This document shows, piece by piece, positions 1 to 12,305 of a stretch of DNA of 64,000 nt. A program made the position numbers and the translations under genes. Position 1 is the first letter of the stretch. Each line of letters begins with the position of its first letter. The stretch covers positions 509,501-573,500 of the forward strand of contig JAPMOS010000015.1 in NCBI GenBank assembly GCA_027972325.1. The letters are read 5' to 3'. The notes under the pieces were generated by a model. It was given only the letters and a program-made list of their open reading frames with translations, was not told the DNA's origin and searched no databases. This DNA comes from Paratrimastix pyriformis (Eukaryota; Preaxostyla; Paratrimastigidae).

Positions 1-1315
1 GGCGCGAGGTTCGTGCCAAGCTGATGGAGGCCCTGAAGGGGTTCTTGGTGGGCATGGTCATCGTGATTGTCTGCCTGACCCTGCGTGGCCTCGCCATGAC
101 CTTCATCGTGACCGAGCAGCTGGTGCTGCTCACCCTCTTAAACATGGTCCGCACACACACACACACACCCTCCCCACCCCCCGTCCCCTTGATGGCCTGC
201 TTTGCGGAGCGCATCAGTTCCGCTGAATTTTGGGGGGGTGGTGGTGGCTCAGCTGACCGAGTCGCTGGACATCGCCGCCTGGGTGTGCCTCTGGGTCCCC
301 GTCCAGACCTTCCTATACAAGGTCCGCCCTGCCCCGCCCTGCCCTGCCCCGCCCTGCCCCGCCCTGCCCCGCCCCGCCCCGCCCTGCCCCGCCCTGCCCT
401 GCCCTGCCCTGCCCCGCCCCGCCGAGCTGGACTCACGTTCGCCCTCCCGCACGATGGGTGTCATTGCCCCCCCCCCCCCCCCCCGGGCAGTGGTGGCCCA
501 CGTTCAGCAAGCTGAAGCTGTTCAAGCGGCTGGCCGTGGTCGACGTGCGCATCCGCGTCCGCGAGCACGGCGCCTCCGCGCAGCCCCCGGCCGTCGCCCA
601 GCCCGAGTTTCCAGCCGGGAGCAACCCCCTGCCGCCCCAGGGCATGGGGCTGACCTCGATGATCCCGCTCCCGTTCAACTCGAAGGTCTCCGTGCCCCGG
701 CGCAAGCCGCGCAAGTACCCCCTGAGCAGCTTCAGGCCCCCGGCGCCCAGCCCCGCCCACCCGCCCCAGCGGGCCTGGTCGGGCGAGTCCCTCACCCCCA
801 CCCCCAGCACGGGCCCCCAGGCCCAGGCCACCACCCCTGTCTCGGCCCCCCCGCCGGCCTCGGCCCCCAGCCGGGCCGACCAGCAGCCGCTCCTGAAGGC
901 CGCCACCCCGGCCGCCCTCAAGGCCCGGGCCGCCCTGCAGGGGGCCCTGGCGGGCCGGGGCTCGCTCTTCGCGGCCGTCACAGCGGCCAGCCTAGGGCTG
1001 CAGCAGGCCGAGCACACCCTCTTCGCGGCCCTGGCCACCCCGCCCATCCCCTCGGACGCCCCCACGGCCCACCCCTCGCCCCTCCCGCAGCCCCCGGCGG
1101 GCCACCTGACGCCATCCTCGTCGGTGGCCTCCTTCCCGGCCGTGGCGGCGGGGGCGGCCCGGGGCGAGCTGGTGCCCGTCCCGTCGGAGGCGAGCTTCTC
1201 GATGGCGCCGGGCGGCCCGCAGGCCGAGGGGTCGGTCTCCTCGGTCGACGTCCAGTGGGCCCTCGGCCCCAACAGGCGCCGCGCATACTACGCGTCCCCT
1301 CCAACAGCCATCTGA
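1..1315 (+). CDS. C-terminal part of an integral membrane protein
   Basis: The gene enters from the left edge. Three exons join in phase 0: 1-146, 253-321 and 491-1315 (stop TGA 1313-1315). Both introns start GTCCGC and end in AG; the second (322-490) is a CCCTGCC-type minisatellite ending in a C-run just before the acceptor. The visible protein begins with a strongly hydrophobic helix (FLVGMVIVIVCLTLRG), then a second hydrophobic stretch (LDIAAWVCLWVPVQTFLYK), then a basic juxtamembrane segment and about 250 residues of Pro/Ala/Ser-rich cytosolic tail. The family is not recognised. Exon joining is my inference from phase and the donor rule; the membrane assignment rests on hydrophobicity only. 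Confidence 0.6.
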
Positions 1316-2133
1316 GCACCGGGCAGCCCCAGCGGGCAGCCCCAACTCATGCCCAACCCCAACCCCAGCCCAACCGGCCTCCAGTCTCAGTCTCGCCCTC
1401 GACCCGGACGAGCGTGGTGGAGCCTTTCTCTCGGTCGGCCCGTGCTGCCGTCCGTTTTCTCTTGTGGCTCTTGGCCCCCGCCGCCGTCGTGTGCGTACGC
1501 TGTCTGTGTGGCGTGCGGCGTGGCCGTGTGTCGGCCTGTGTCGGTGCGGGTGCCTCGCGGCTGTCGGAGAAGCGTGTGGTCGGGGCCACCCAGGCGGTCT
1601 TTTCGGCTCTGGTCTTCGCCCCACCGGCTCGGCCCGGCCCATCTTGGGGCCCGTCGCACCCGCGTGGCGCCATCGACGCCCCGCCCCACCCCGCCCCACC
1701 CCGCCCCACCCCAACCCACCCCAACCCACCCATACCGACCATCCCCATCCCCATCCCCATCCCAGCCCCATCCGCCCTTCCCTTGGCGCCTCTAGAGGGT
1801 CAGAACCACCAACCCGTTTCGATCGGCCTTCTGTGTTGGTCAGGAGGCGGGGAGGAGGAGGAGGGGGAGGAGGCGGGGAGGAGGGGGAGGGGGAGGAGGC
1901 GGGGAGGAGGAGGCGGGGAGGAGGCGGGGAGGAGGCGGGGAGGAGGCGGGGAGGAAGGGCGTCGGGCCGAAGGGGAGTGGTTGGGCGTCGCCCCTCGACG
2001 GCCGCAGGCTGGCCCGGGGGCTGCCCCAGGCTCGGCTGACCAGGCTGACCCGTGGGCGGGATCCCCGACCCCGAGGGCCGCCTGGGACGAGATGCTTGGC
2101 AGCGAGAATGGCCGTCAGGCCGAGGGCCGGGGC
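1316..2133. repeat. Convergent spacer with purine/C-rich low complexity
   Basis: No gene is seen between the membrane protein stop and the RPP30 end. The spacer holds a CCCCA-type run near 1680-1760 and a GGAGGCGGG-type purine array at about 1845-1955. Long open frames crossing it on both strands follow from the absence of AT-rich stop codons and are not supported by any domain. Confidence 0.5.
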
Positions 2134-4075
2134 TCAGAGGACGCTCATCCGGGCCTCCTCGGCATCGTCGGCCGCACCGCCGGTGGGCTGGTCGCCCTCC
2201 TCCTCCTCCTCCTCCTTGGCCCCGGCCCCGGCCCCGGCCTCATGGGCTGCCCACCGCCAGGCCAAACGGAGTGGAAATGGAGCAGAGCCCTTGATCGGAC
2301 CCAAGAAGGGGAGGTTTGCTTTGAAAGAGGCCGTCCGACAGGGACGGGACGGGGGGGGGGGGGGGGGACGGGGACGGGGACGGGGACGGGGACGGGACGG
2401 GGACGGGGACGGGGACGGGGACGGGGACGGGGACGGGGACGGGGACGAGGACGAGGACGAGGACGGGGACGGAGGCTGCGGATGGGCTGCGGACCGTGGC
2501 CATGGCCGGGAGGGGCCGCTGGATGGGCACGGCCGAGACCAGGCCCCGTTCCGTGTGCCGGGAGGCTGCCCCAGGCCGCCCAATGGAGGCGCCAGGCGAT
2601 GGGCCGGGGAGGCGGAGGTGAGGGCGAGCCACCATGGCGGGGAACCGGGCCGAGGGCGGGCGGTGTGCGGTGTGGGGTGTGCGGACCCCCCTTGAGGATG
2701 GCCTCCTCGCAGCGGGCCGAGAGGCACTGCCGGGCCGCCGAGAAGTCTAGCCCCACCAGGCCCAGCCTGCAGAGAGCATGGTCGTCAGGTCCCACGGGGA
2801 GATGGTCGCGGCTGGGCGGGCGGGGGGCGGGGGGGCGGCGCCTGGGCGGGCGGGGGTGGCGAGGGGTGCCGACGCGGACAGGTTGGCCAGGTCGTGGGGG
2901 GCCCTGAGGGCCATGGGCTGGCTCGTGCCACTGCTGAGGACGATGCCCCGGCCCCCTGTGGCCGTCACCAGGGCCTGCGCCGTGGCCAGGAAGCTCCGCC
3001 GGGCGCCCGCGTCTGCCCCCAAACCAGATGGCAGCGCCGGGTTGTTGCGGTCCGGGGCACGGGAGGGAGCCAGCCTTGAGCCCTGGGGTCGGCCGGGGCA
3101 GACGGGCGCGGGCGCGGGCAGCGCCTGGGGGCGGGGCTGGGGCGGGTGGCGGACCTGTGATGGCCGGGCCGTACTGGAGCTCGAAGCGGACCCCGCGGCC
3201 GAGGGCGCACCGGACGGTGGGCACCCGCAGCCGGAAGGGCAACGTCCGGGTGCAGTCGAGGCTGATCAGGTCCACATCAAGCTGTCCGCCAACGGGGCCA
3301 GAGGGTAGCCGCGGACGGGGGGGGGGGGGGGGGGGGGATCAGGAGAGCCGCGACGGGCCGGGCGAGCGGGAGGGCATCGGGAGCGAGGGGCCGAGGCAGG
3401 GTCGGGGGCAGACCGCGGTGCAGGCCAGCAGGAACATCTTCTCGCTGTGCGGCTGGACCGCCACCAGGTCGTAGTCCTGAAGGAAGGCATCTTTCGGGTG
3501 CTGCCGGTGCGGATGGCGAAAAGGTGAGGTTCGGGTCGGGGAGGAGGGGAGGGAGGCACGGACGATGCGCGAGGTGGGGTCGCCGTCCTCGAGGTGGATG
3601 CTCAGCCTGCGGTAGGTCCGCATGGGGACGGGCGGCAGCTCCGCCTGGGGCTGAGCCTCCTGGGCCGGCTGCTCCGGGGCGGCCCCCTCGGCCCCCGCGG
3701 GTGAGGGCGACGGGGACGGCGCCTCAGGGTCGGCGTGTCGCTTGGCCTTCTTCTTGGTGGTGGGCGTCCGGGCGGCCGTGGGGGCGCGCAGGACCAGGGC
3801 GTGGATGCCCTCGGCGGCGCTCCACTTGACCTGCGGGTCCCGGAAGACCTGCTCGACGAACCCCGACTGCGGGGGGTGGGTGGCCGGGTCCTGGGGAAAG
3901 ATTGCACGTCAATGCAAACGGCCGCTGGGCAGGAACAGACGGCCAGCGACTGGAACTGGGCGTTGACTATGTGGTTCAGGGCAATGCCATCGTACCCCAG
4001 TTGGAAAAGCATCATCACAACCTTCTTCAGAGATTTCACATCGGCCGAAAACGGGACAGAGAGGTCATAAAACAT
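2134..4075 (-). CDS. RPP30: Ribonuclease P/MRP protein subunit p30
   Basis: This is the TIM-barrel-like Rpp30 subunit of RNase P and RNase MRP, which mature tRNA 5' ends and pre-rRNA in the nucleus/nucleolus. The start at 4075 gives MFYDLSVPF, where the family begins. Homology-fixed exons are 3890-3564, 3500-3414, 3281-3155, 3012-2880, 2766-2687 and from 2565. Joined across introns they read QDYDLVAV, ACTALDVDLISLDC, LPFRLRVP, FELQYGPAIT, GIVLSSG, LRAPHDLANL and CEEAILKG, the conserved order of the family. All these donors are GTCCG or GTCTG. The first junction is ambiguous: a 77-nt intron or a 17-nt gap would both fit. The acidic C-terminus near 2134 (EEEEEEGDQPTGG) is likely but its joining exon is unresolved. 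An array of CGGGGA units (2366-2470) sits in the last intron. Confidence 0.88.
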
Positions 4076-4127
4076 GTGTGCTGCGTTGACTGGGAGAGGA
4101 GATGCCTGCTGGGAAGGCAGCCACAAA
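4076..4127. promoter_or_regulatory. 52 bp divergent promoter RPP30/ICMT
   Basis: Only 52 bp separate the chosen start codons of RPP30 (4075, minus) and ICMT (4128, plus). Both coding sequences are homology-anchored, so the two genes must share one bidirectional promoter or place core promoters inside each other's 5' exons. An in-frame upstream ATG at 4074 on the plus strand would overlap RPP30. Confidence 0.55.
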
Positions 4128-4977
4128 ATGGTGATTCTGGCTCTCTCGGTTTTCGCTGGGCTCCTTTTGTTCTTCTCTCTCTCGGAGCTCTTCTTGGCCT
4201 ACTGGTACCATCCCAAGGACACTTCCATATACTGTCTGGAGAGTTCTGTTTTGACGCCGGGCTAACACCCTGAAGCGATGTGCCTGAGCCCCCAGTTCCT
4301 GATTTTTATGGGGCTGGCTCTCGCCGAGTTTTTGGTCGAGTCTTGGCTTGTACCTTCGGTCAAATACGCTCCCATCATGATTCTCGGTTTTTTTGTGGTC
4401 TGTCGATCACATCTACAATCAGGTTGCTGAACTCTGCTCGAGACTCTCTTTGGCGAGATCATCAGGAAGACTGCCATTATTACGGCCGGTCACAACTTCA
4501 CTCACTTGATAGCTGAAGAAAAGAAAGAAACCCACACTCTGGTTCGTCATGGTATCTATCGGTCCGGTGTTGCGTTCTCTTGGTCACTGATTGTGTCCTT
4601 TCTCCTTTCTCGTAGCTTCTTTCGGCACCCTTCATATTTCGGGTGGTTTTGGTGGGCGGTTGGCACACAAGTCTGTTACAACGGAATGTCTCGTCCTCCC
4701 CGCCCATTGCCACCGCAGATCATGCTGTGCAACCCGGTTTGTGTCGCCGCTTTCGCCTACGTCTCGTGGTACTTCTTCTACGACCGCATTCGGTCCGGAG
4801 ATGCGCCTGGGGGGGGGGGGGGGGGGGGGGGGGCGACCGAAAAGGATTTCACCCAAGTAATCTCGCTGCTGTGGCGTGGCGTGCAGGTATGAGGAGTATT
4901 ATTTGGTGCGCTTCTTCGGGCAGGAGTACGAGCAGTACCGGAAGGAGGTGCCCACTCGCATCCCCTTTATCCCATGA
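4128..4977 (+). CDS. ICMT: Protein-S-isoprenylcysteine O-methyltransferase
   Basis: This ER-membrane enzyme methylates the prenylated C-terminal Cys of CaaX proteins such as Ras and Rho, using SAM. Six exons fit in phase: 4128-4233, 4276-4397, 4443-4561, 4616-4670, 4719-4792 and 4887-4977, giving 188 residues. The spliced protein carries the diagnostic C-terminal methyltransferase region: TLFGEIIRK, TAGHNFTHLI, THTLVRHGIYRFFRHPSY, GWFWWAVGTQ, MLCNPVC and FFGQEYEQYRKEVPTRIPFI. Several hydrophobic helices precede it. All donors are GTCTG or GTCCG and introns are 42-94 nt. The fifth intron holds a G-run of about 25 nt, the one clear case of G instead of C on the sense strand. Prenylated Rho-type GTPases would also be partners of the RhoGAP protein nearby, but that link is only general. 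Confidence 0.92.
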
Positions 4978-5453
4978 GCCAGTGAGTATGAGGCCGCGAA
5001 TGATGCTCTACCAAGAGATTGCCGAGCCATCGATGTCAGTTCAACTTGAAACAAATGTCCTGCGAGCTCCAGTCATGTCAGTGTGTCCGGAGGAAGAACT
5101 AATGCGCGGATTTCTTGAACGAGGCCAATGGCGTTGTCGACGAGCCTTTGGATTTCTGCGATCCGTTGAACTTGATCCTACAGAAAGACTGAATCGAGAG
5201 AACAGAAGATCACAACAGACCGTCCCATCGCCCTTTTGCATTTGGGTTAAAAGATGAGATATTTCGGAATATCGGTGCGCCAAAATGCCGGTGTCAAGGA
5301 TCGCTTGATCGTATTGCATGCGGAGCCGTTCTTCAGATGAGAAGAGAGGAACTAGAGAGGAACAACAGAACGCAGTTTCAACGACCCGCAGGTTGGAATA
5401 CCTATGCTTGTGAAATCGTTTGGTGCCGTTTAGCCCGGACGACTGCGCGACCT
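4978..5453. other. Spacer between ICMT and PIAS
   Basis: About 475 bp of near-balanced composition, AT-richer than the flanks. No coding stretch with recognisable features is seen. It presumably holds the ICMT terminator and the promoter of the PIAS-type gene. Confidence 0.4.
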
Positions 5454-8400
5454 ATGACGGAGGATGCCTCGAATCACTATGAGTTGCTTTCTTCGTTACC
5501 TGCTAATTTATTGCGAGATATGCTCACATCTTTCCACCCTGGCAAATACGCGAGCTACTCCCGTGAGAAGCTGATTTCGAAACTGTGGAACAGCTATCGT
5601 AAATCCCCATCTTTTTGTGCGCGCTTGCGGAGAAATCTGAGTAAAGCCAGCTCCGCACCAACTCCATCGGTTGGACCCGCCCCCATTATGTTGCCCACTT
5701 CCCCAACCCGGGACACGCCCAAAAAACTGAGCGTCGCTTCGATGCAATACCTCGCCCAAAAGCTACTTGATCAACTCTACCAGAAGGCGAACGAGACCAC
5801 AGACCAGGCGGCCCGCCCCCCCGCGGTCCTCCAGTGCCTCACCGCCCCCGAAGGGCGCGCCCGCTGTCTGTCTGCCCGCCGCCTGGTTGGGTGCCGGTGT
5901 CGGTGTGTGTCCGCTTTGTCATGTCCGATGGCATCATTGGTCTGACGTCCGGTCCGCCCCCTCCCCCCTCTCCTCTCCCTCTCCCCCTCCCCACGCCGGG
6001 CGGCCGGGGTGGCAGTCGCGCAGCAGATGCGGGACAACGGGATGACCGGGTACGACCTGCACCTGACCGATCCGCTGCTCCTCTGCCGCATGGAGCAGCC
6101 CGTCCGCGGGACCGCCTGCAGCCACTTCGAGTGCTTCGACCTGCAGGTCGCCCGCCCCGCCCATGCACGGCCCCTGCCGCCCGCCTGGCCCGCCCCTGCC
6201 CCATGGCGGCGTGCCCACCGTGGGATGGCCAACCGTGACTGTGGGCCGGGTTGGTGGGCTCGTGCCCTCTGCCGTCTGGGTGGACAGGTCTTCCAGACGT
6301 ACGCCCGACACACGGGCCGCTGGCGGTGCCCCCTCTGCGGGGCGGGGCTCCCCTTCGGGGTGGGCAGCCTGCAACGGGACGGCTTCGTGCGCGCCCTCCT
6401 CGAGCTCGCCCCGCCCGTCCGTGCGCCCCCCACCCCTTGGTCCCCCAGGCCCCCTCGGTTTCCCCGGCCTGGCCCCCTGATCATCCGCCGGATGGCGCGT
6501 GCAGGATGCGACCGTGGTGACGCTGAGCCCCGCGGGGGACATCGTCCCCGCCCCCACAACCCCCGGCCCCGGCCCTGGCCGCGGCCCCCCAGAAACCCTT
6601 CCCAACCCCAGCGCCAACACCAGCCCCCTGGCGGCGCATCTCGGTGGCGCCCTCGCTGGGCCCCCACCGGCCCGTGCCGCCGCGGACTCGGGGGCGGACT
6701 CGGGGTCGGACTCGGGGGCGGACTCGGGGCCCGGCAGGCCACCCGCTGTGGCGCCCGCCCCGATGGAGCTGGCTGGCCAGGCGGTGCCCACCCGGCCCTC
6801 CTCGCTACTCAGCCCTCGGCCGCCCCGCGCTGCCCCTCCGCCCGACTCGCCGCCCGTGTCCCCGCCGGCACCCCCACCCGGCCCGGCCACCCCTTCCCCT
6901 TCCCTTCCCCTTCCCCTTCCCCTTCCCCTTCCCTTCCCCTTCCCGGCCGTCCGCGCGGCCTCCGCCCCCCGCCGACCCGGACCCGGCGGCCCCTGGCGCG
7001 GCCCCACCGGCCGCCGCGACTTCCTCCTCGCCGCCCCGTCCGGCCGCCCAGCCACCGGCATCGGGATCGGCCGTCCCCAGGAAGCGCCCCCGCCCCTCCG
7101 ACTGCGGCCCGCCCAGCCCGCCCCGGGGCCGCATGCAGACCCGCAGCAGCACCACCAGCACCACCACCAGCACCACCACCAGCACCACCAGCACCACCAG
7201 CACCACCAGCACCACCAGCACCACCAGCAGCAGCGGTGGCCGCGCCAGCAGCAGCCCGAGTGGTGTGGCCCCGCCCAGGGCCCGAGCGCCTGCCTCGCCG
7301 GTCGGCCCCACGAAGGTCCCCCGGCGCATCGGGCCCCGCCGGGCACCGCGGGCCGCCGCCTGCGGCAAAAAGACCCCGACGGGAGCCGGGGGGGGCGCCC
7401 CACACGATGGCGGCACGGAGCCCTCCGGCCACCAGGGCCACGCCATCGTCCTCAGCAGCAGCAGCGGCAGCGGCAGCAGCAGCGACAGCGGCAGCGGCAG
7501 CAGCAGCGACAGCAGCGGCAGCGAGACCGAGGTCGATCTGCCACTGCGGCCGCGGCCCAGGGGCCCCACCAGGCGCTCCCCAGCCGCCGGGAGCCCCCCG
7601 CCCCACTCGCCCCGAGGGACCCGCCCCGCCGCCCGCGTCACGAGCGCCCCGCCTCAGGCCCACCCACAATCGGCCACGGGCACTCAGCCCCTGCCCCTGT
7701 CGCGCCCAGGGGCCCAGCGGCAAGCGCCCTCCCCCCTGCTCCCACCCCGGCTCGGCTCGCCCAGGGCCGCGCCGTCACCCCATGTCGTCCCGGACCCGCC
7801 CACACCCCCGGCCGCGGCCCCGGCCCCCCCTCAAGCGGCCCCGGCCCCCTCAAGCGGCCCCGGCCCCCCTCAAGCGGCCCCGGCCCCCCCTCAAGCGGCC
7901 CCGGCCCCCTCAAGCGGCCCCGGCCCCCCCTCAAGCGGCCCCGGCCCCCCCTCAAGCGGCCCCGGCCCCCCCTCAAGCGGCCCCGGCCCCCCCTCAAGCG
8001 GCCCCGGCCCCCCCTCAAGTGGCCCCGGCCCCCCCTCAAATGCGTGCCGTGGCTGGCCAGGCCCCGCGGGTTTCCGTCAAGGTGGAGCCGGCCCCTGGGC
8101 CCCCCGGGCCGCCCTGCTACATCGACCTGACCCAGGAAGACGAGGGCGCGGGCGCGGGCGCGGGAGAGGAGGGCCAGCCCCGGCCCGCCGCCGCCGCCGC
8201 CGCAGGAGGGTCGGCTGCCTCGTCGTCCGGGTGGCGCCCCACCATCGCCCAGCTGATCGCCCGGTGGGCCACCCCGCCCCCCGGCCTGCCTGCTGCTGGC
8301 GGGGGCCCTCGAGGCGGCGGGGCCGGGGCCGCAGCCTCCCCGGTGGTGATCAGCCTCGACGAGTGCGGCCCGGCCCCCTCGCCGCCCGAGGGCCGCCTCA

Positions 8401-8663
8401 ACAACAGGCCCCTCCGCTGCCGCGGCTGCGGGCGGCCGCTGCTCCGGCTGCTGCTGACCCCGCCCATCGACCCCACCGCGGGGGCCGCCCACCAGCAGGC
8501 CGGAGCCGGGCAGCAGGCCGGAGCCGGGCAGCAGGCGGGGGCGGGGCGGGGCTACTGGGTGGCCTACTGCCGGGCCATGGAGAGCGACCCGGCCTGCCAC
8601 ACCCACAGCGGGCTCCTGCTCCCCGCACGGGAGACCCACCGATGCCTGCTGGGCCTCGGCTAG
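5454..8663 (+). CDS. PIAS/Siz-type SUMO E3 ligase
   Basis: Nuclear E3 ligases of this family pass SUMO from UBC9 to substrates through an SP-RING (MIZ) zinc finger. Exon 1 (from ATG 5454) carries an N-terminal SAP-like helix pair (SREKLISKLWNSY). After an intron the SP-RING is split by a 141-nt intron (6147-6287): DPLLLCRMEQPVRGTACSHF with FECFDLQ, then GRWRCPLCG. The C-H-C-C-C pattern is intact. A further intron leads to a long disordered tail that changes frame at least twice, so more introns exist near 6900 and 7650-8040. The tail has a VIDLT-type SIM (CYIDLTQEDE, 8115-8144), a VKVE sumoylation consensus just before it (about 8074-8087), a SIM-like AIVLSSSS (7442-7465) with acidic/Ser run, and VVISLDE. 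Stop at 8661-8663. Exact exons of the tail are uncertain. Confidence 0.82.
7139..7231 (+). repeat. CACCAG/CACCACCAG array in PIAS tail
   Basis: Trinucleotide-based repeat that reads as Thr/Ser or His/Gln runs depending on frame. The unit lengths are multiples of three, in keeping with a coding location. Confidence 0.7.
7810..8040 (+). repeat. About 20-nt minisatellite CCCCTCAAGCGGCCCCGG
   Basis: At least ten copies of a unit built on CCCTCAAGCGGCCCCGGCC. Copies differ by one base in length, so the frame shifts along the array (PPQAAPAP against SSGPGPP). That points to an intron or to a very young, length-variable coding repeat within the PIAS tail. Confidence 0.8.
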
Positions 8664-9639
<976 letters not shown>

Positions 9640-12305
9640 TTATTGTGGGGCGTCCGCGGGGCACTCGGCCACGAAGGAGTCCGGGAACCAGCCCATGACG
9701 GCCGTGCCCTCGAGGGCCCCGATCCACCAGCCCGACGCGTCCCGCCGGTAGACCTGCTCCCCCAAAACCCACCCCCACAGCACGTCCGTTCATCAGGATG
9801 GGGCCCACGCCGCGGGGGAAGGAAGGGAGGAAAGGGAAAAGAGACGGGACGGGTGCGGGTGGGGATGAGGGGCGTGGCGTGGCGTGGCGGACGTCGATGC
9901 GGTCGCCCTTCCTGAAGGAGAGCTCGGTGGGGGTGTTGGCGGGGTTGCCCTGGAAGTCGTGCTTGGCCACGGCCTTGGCGATGGGCTCCTTGTGCTTGTT
10001 GCGGGCGGGCGCCCGGGGGGCAGCAGACGAGGAGGAGGCGGCGGCCGTCGAGGGGGCCGCGGAGGCCGGGGTGGCCCCGGCGTGGGCGGGGGAGGGGCTT
10101 TGGGCAGGCTGCTTGCGGCTGGGTGGTTGCGGCCCCGCCCTGGGCGATGGGCTGGCCGCGTTGCGAGGAGGTGCCGCTGGGGCGGCCGTGGCTGCGGCGG
10201 TGCTGGCCGCAGAAGCCGGGGGCGAGGCGGACGCGGCAGTGCCGGCTGGGTGGGCCGGCCGGCCGGCGGGGGGGGCCGGGAAGGCCATGGGGCCCGCGGA
10301 TTGGGCCTTGGCGGCAGGAGCGGAACCCGACCCTGAGCCGGCCGATGCCTCCTGGCGCGGGGGCGGCGGGGGCGGCACGACCCGTGCCTTGGGGACGACG
10401 CTGTGGCGAGGCTGCGCTTCAGCCGCTGTCGCGACGGGCGCAGGAGCAGCAGCAGGAGCAGCAGAGGCGGCAGCCCCAGGAACGGGGGTGGCTGTGGCTG
10501 CGGCCGCGGGGGCGGGGTGGGTCACCTGCAGCAGCTCCTCCAAGTCGGGCACCGGGTAGGCGGTCTGGAGGGGCTTCTCGTTGGCCAGCAGCCAGGCCAC
10601 GACCCGCACCTGGCCGGGGGCGTCGAAGAGCAGCGAGGAGGCCTTGGGCTCGCGCGAGCGCATGAAGCAGGGCCCGAAGATGACCGCCACGTTGGCCGTG
10701 GACATCTTGTTGACGGCCGACAGGGCGGCGACTTTGTTCAGGTGGGCAATCAGGGCCATGATCAGGTCCTGCCGCCCCGCCAGCCCAAAGCAGACCACCG
10801 ACACGGCACGTCGCGAGATGAAATGCGGCCCATGAAGTGAGGACCACGAGGTGCCGCCACACCCCGCCAGCCCAAAGCAGATGAAATGCGGCCCATGAAG
10901 TGAGGACCACGAGGTGCCTGCCGGGTGAGGCCGGACGGACCCTGTGGGAGAGGGGCACCTGGCCCATGAGAGCCATGAGGCGGGCGTCCCGGGCGGCCGG
11001 GTCGATGCCGCTGTCGGGGTCGTTGGCGTCGAGGAAGTCGTCGTACAGATCGAAGGGCAGCAGGGGCACGGGCAGGTCGCGCAGGAAGCGCTTCAGGGCC
11101 CCGCTGACGGCGTGGATGCCGGTCGTTGGGGGGATTTCCGCCAGGGGGTCTGCAGCCCGGGGGGTGGGTGGGTGGGTGGGTGGGTGTGGGACGTGAACGG
11201 GTGGTGACTAGCAGTCACAAAGCGTGGCCGAGCAGGGGAGCCGGGCGGCGAGAGGTTCGGGGCTGGGGCTGGGGCTGGGGGCTGGGGCTGGGGCGGACTT
11301 TCCTCGAGGTTGCCGATGAGGGACTGGATCTCGGTGGTCAGGCCGGCGATGCGGTAGATGCCCTCCTCGCGGAGGCCCCTCTCCTCGATCATTCGGATGG
11401 CCTGGCCGACGAAACACGGCACCCGGCGCCCCTCTCGTTGCAGGACCTCCTCCAGGGGCAGCCGGTAGAGGCGCGGGATGTCTACGGGGAAGAAAGGACG
11501 GAGAGCCGGGGCCATGTGAGCGGAGAGGCTCATGGTGCTGACCTCGAATGATGTTCCGCATCACGAGATCCTCCCGTTTGGGGCGCCGCACGAGGAATTG
11601 GGACAGCAGGGACTTGATCTGTGCCCAGGTGGTCACCCTTTTGGCTGTCGGGAGGGAGGCAACCGCCAAGGGGGGGCGGGGCGGTCAGAACGGCGGGGAA
11701 ACCAAAAAATATCGGGCAGCACAGATCGAAGGGCCGGCAGCAAGAAGGAACGGAAGAGGCGGGCGGCTGAGGAAGGGCAGTGGACGGACCGTTCTGTTCG
11801 GGCCGGAGAATGCCACGAGACTCAAGCTCTGATTTTGTGGGCCTTCGAGAAAAAAAGGTGGTAAGTTTCGATGCGACTTTACCCCACCAATTTGGCTTCA
11901 AGAAGATGAGTCGCGCTGACGAAAAAAAAGAGCAAATGATACAAACCTTCTTTCCTTCTTCGCAGGTGGAAGGTGTTGCATCACTTGGCGCAAGAGAGGG
12001 AACACTGGATATTGATACGGAGCGAGTAGGCGCCGAAGGAGGGAGAGATGATGGGAGAGTGGCAGCAGGAAGAGACGAATCGGGCAATGGTTCGCAGTAA
12101 TTCGAGGGAAACCATCCCTGAATTCCATTGAGTCGCCCTTCCCACCATCCACTTGTATCTTGCTGTATTATTTCCACGATATCCCCCTGTGAAAAACAAA
12201 ACGAGAATAAGAAAACGTGAAGGAGCGAGAGGAATCGCGCACCTCTTTTAAGGATATTTCATTCGATTCTTGCGCTACATATTCGAACAGGACCCGGCAC
12301 CTCAT
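9640..12305 (-). CDS. SH3-RhoGAP-SH3 protein
   Basis: A GTPase-activating protein for Rho-family GTPases, flanked by SH3 domains. Exon 1 (12305-12243, donor GTGCGC) and exon 2 (from 12188) join to an N-terminal SH3: [41 protein letters not shown]. Next come two copies of a basic pre-GAP motif, then the GAP domain: [12 protein letters not shown], the arginine-finger loop [12 protein letters not shown] (near 11343-11375), [39 protein letters not shown] Pro/Ala-rich linker follows (10560-9980), then a second SH3: [41 protein letters not shown], with stop TAA 9642-9640. The catalytic Arg and the KM...N pair are present, so it should be active. The intron between the two GAP halves holds a 62-bp tandem duplication. 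Joining exons around 11700-11980 are uncertain. Confidence 0.87.
10817..10917 (-). repeat. 62-bp tandem duplication in a RhoGAP intron
   Basis: The stretch starting GATGAAATGCGGCCCATGA occurs at 10817-10855 and again, identical over 39 bp, at 10879-10917. The adjoining CGCCAGCCCAAAGCAGA is also doubled. Near-identity implies a recent event. Confidence 0.9.

Noticed and set aside
2145-3275. 376-codon minus frame through RPP30
   Set aside because: RPP30 exons use several frames here; the long frame joins introns and exons by chance.
3875-3970. 17-nt ultra-short intron in RPP30
   Set aside because: A GTGCAATCTTTCCCCAG gap fits phase, but a 77-nt intron from GTCAAC also fits and is closer to other introns here, so no claim is made.
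4398-4442. In-frame TGA in ICMT as a possible selenocysteine or pseudogene
   Set aside because: A 45-nt intron with GTCTGT donor removes it and restores the family sequence TLFGEIIRK.
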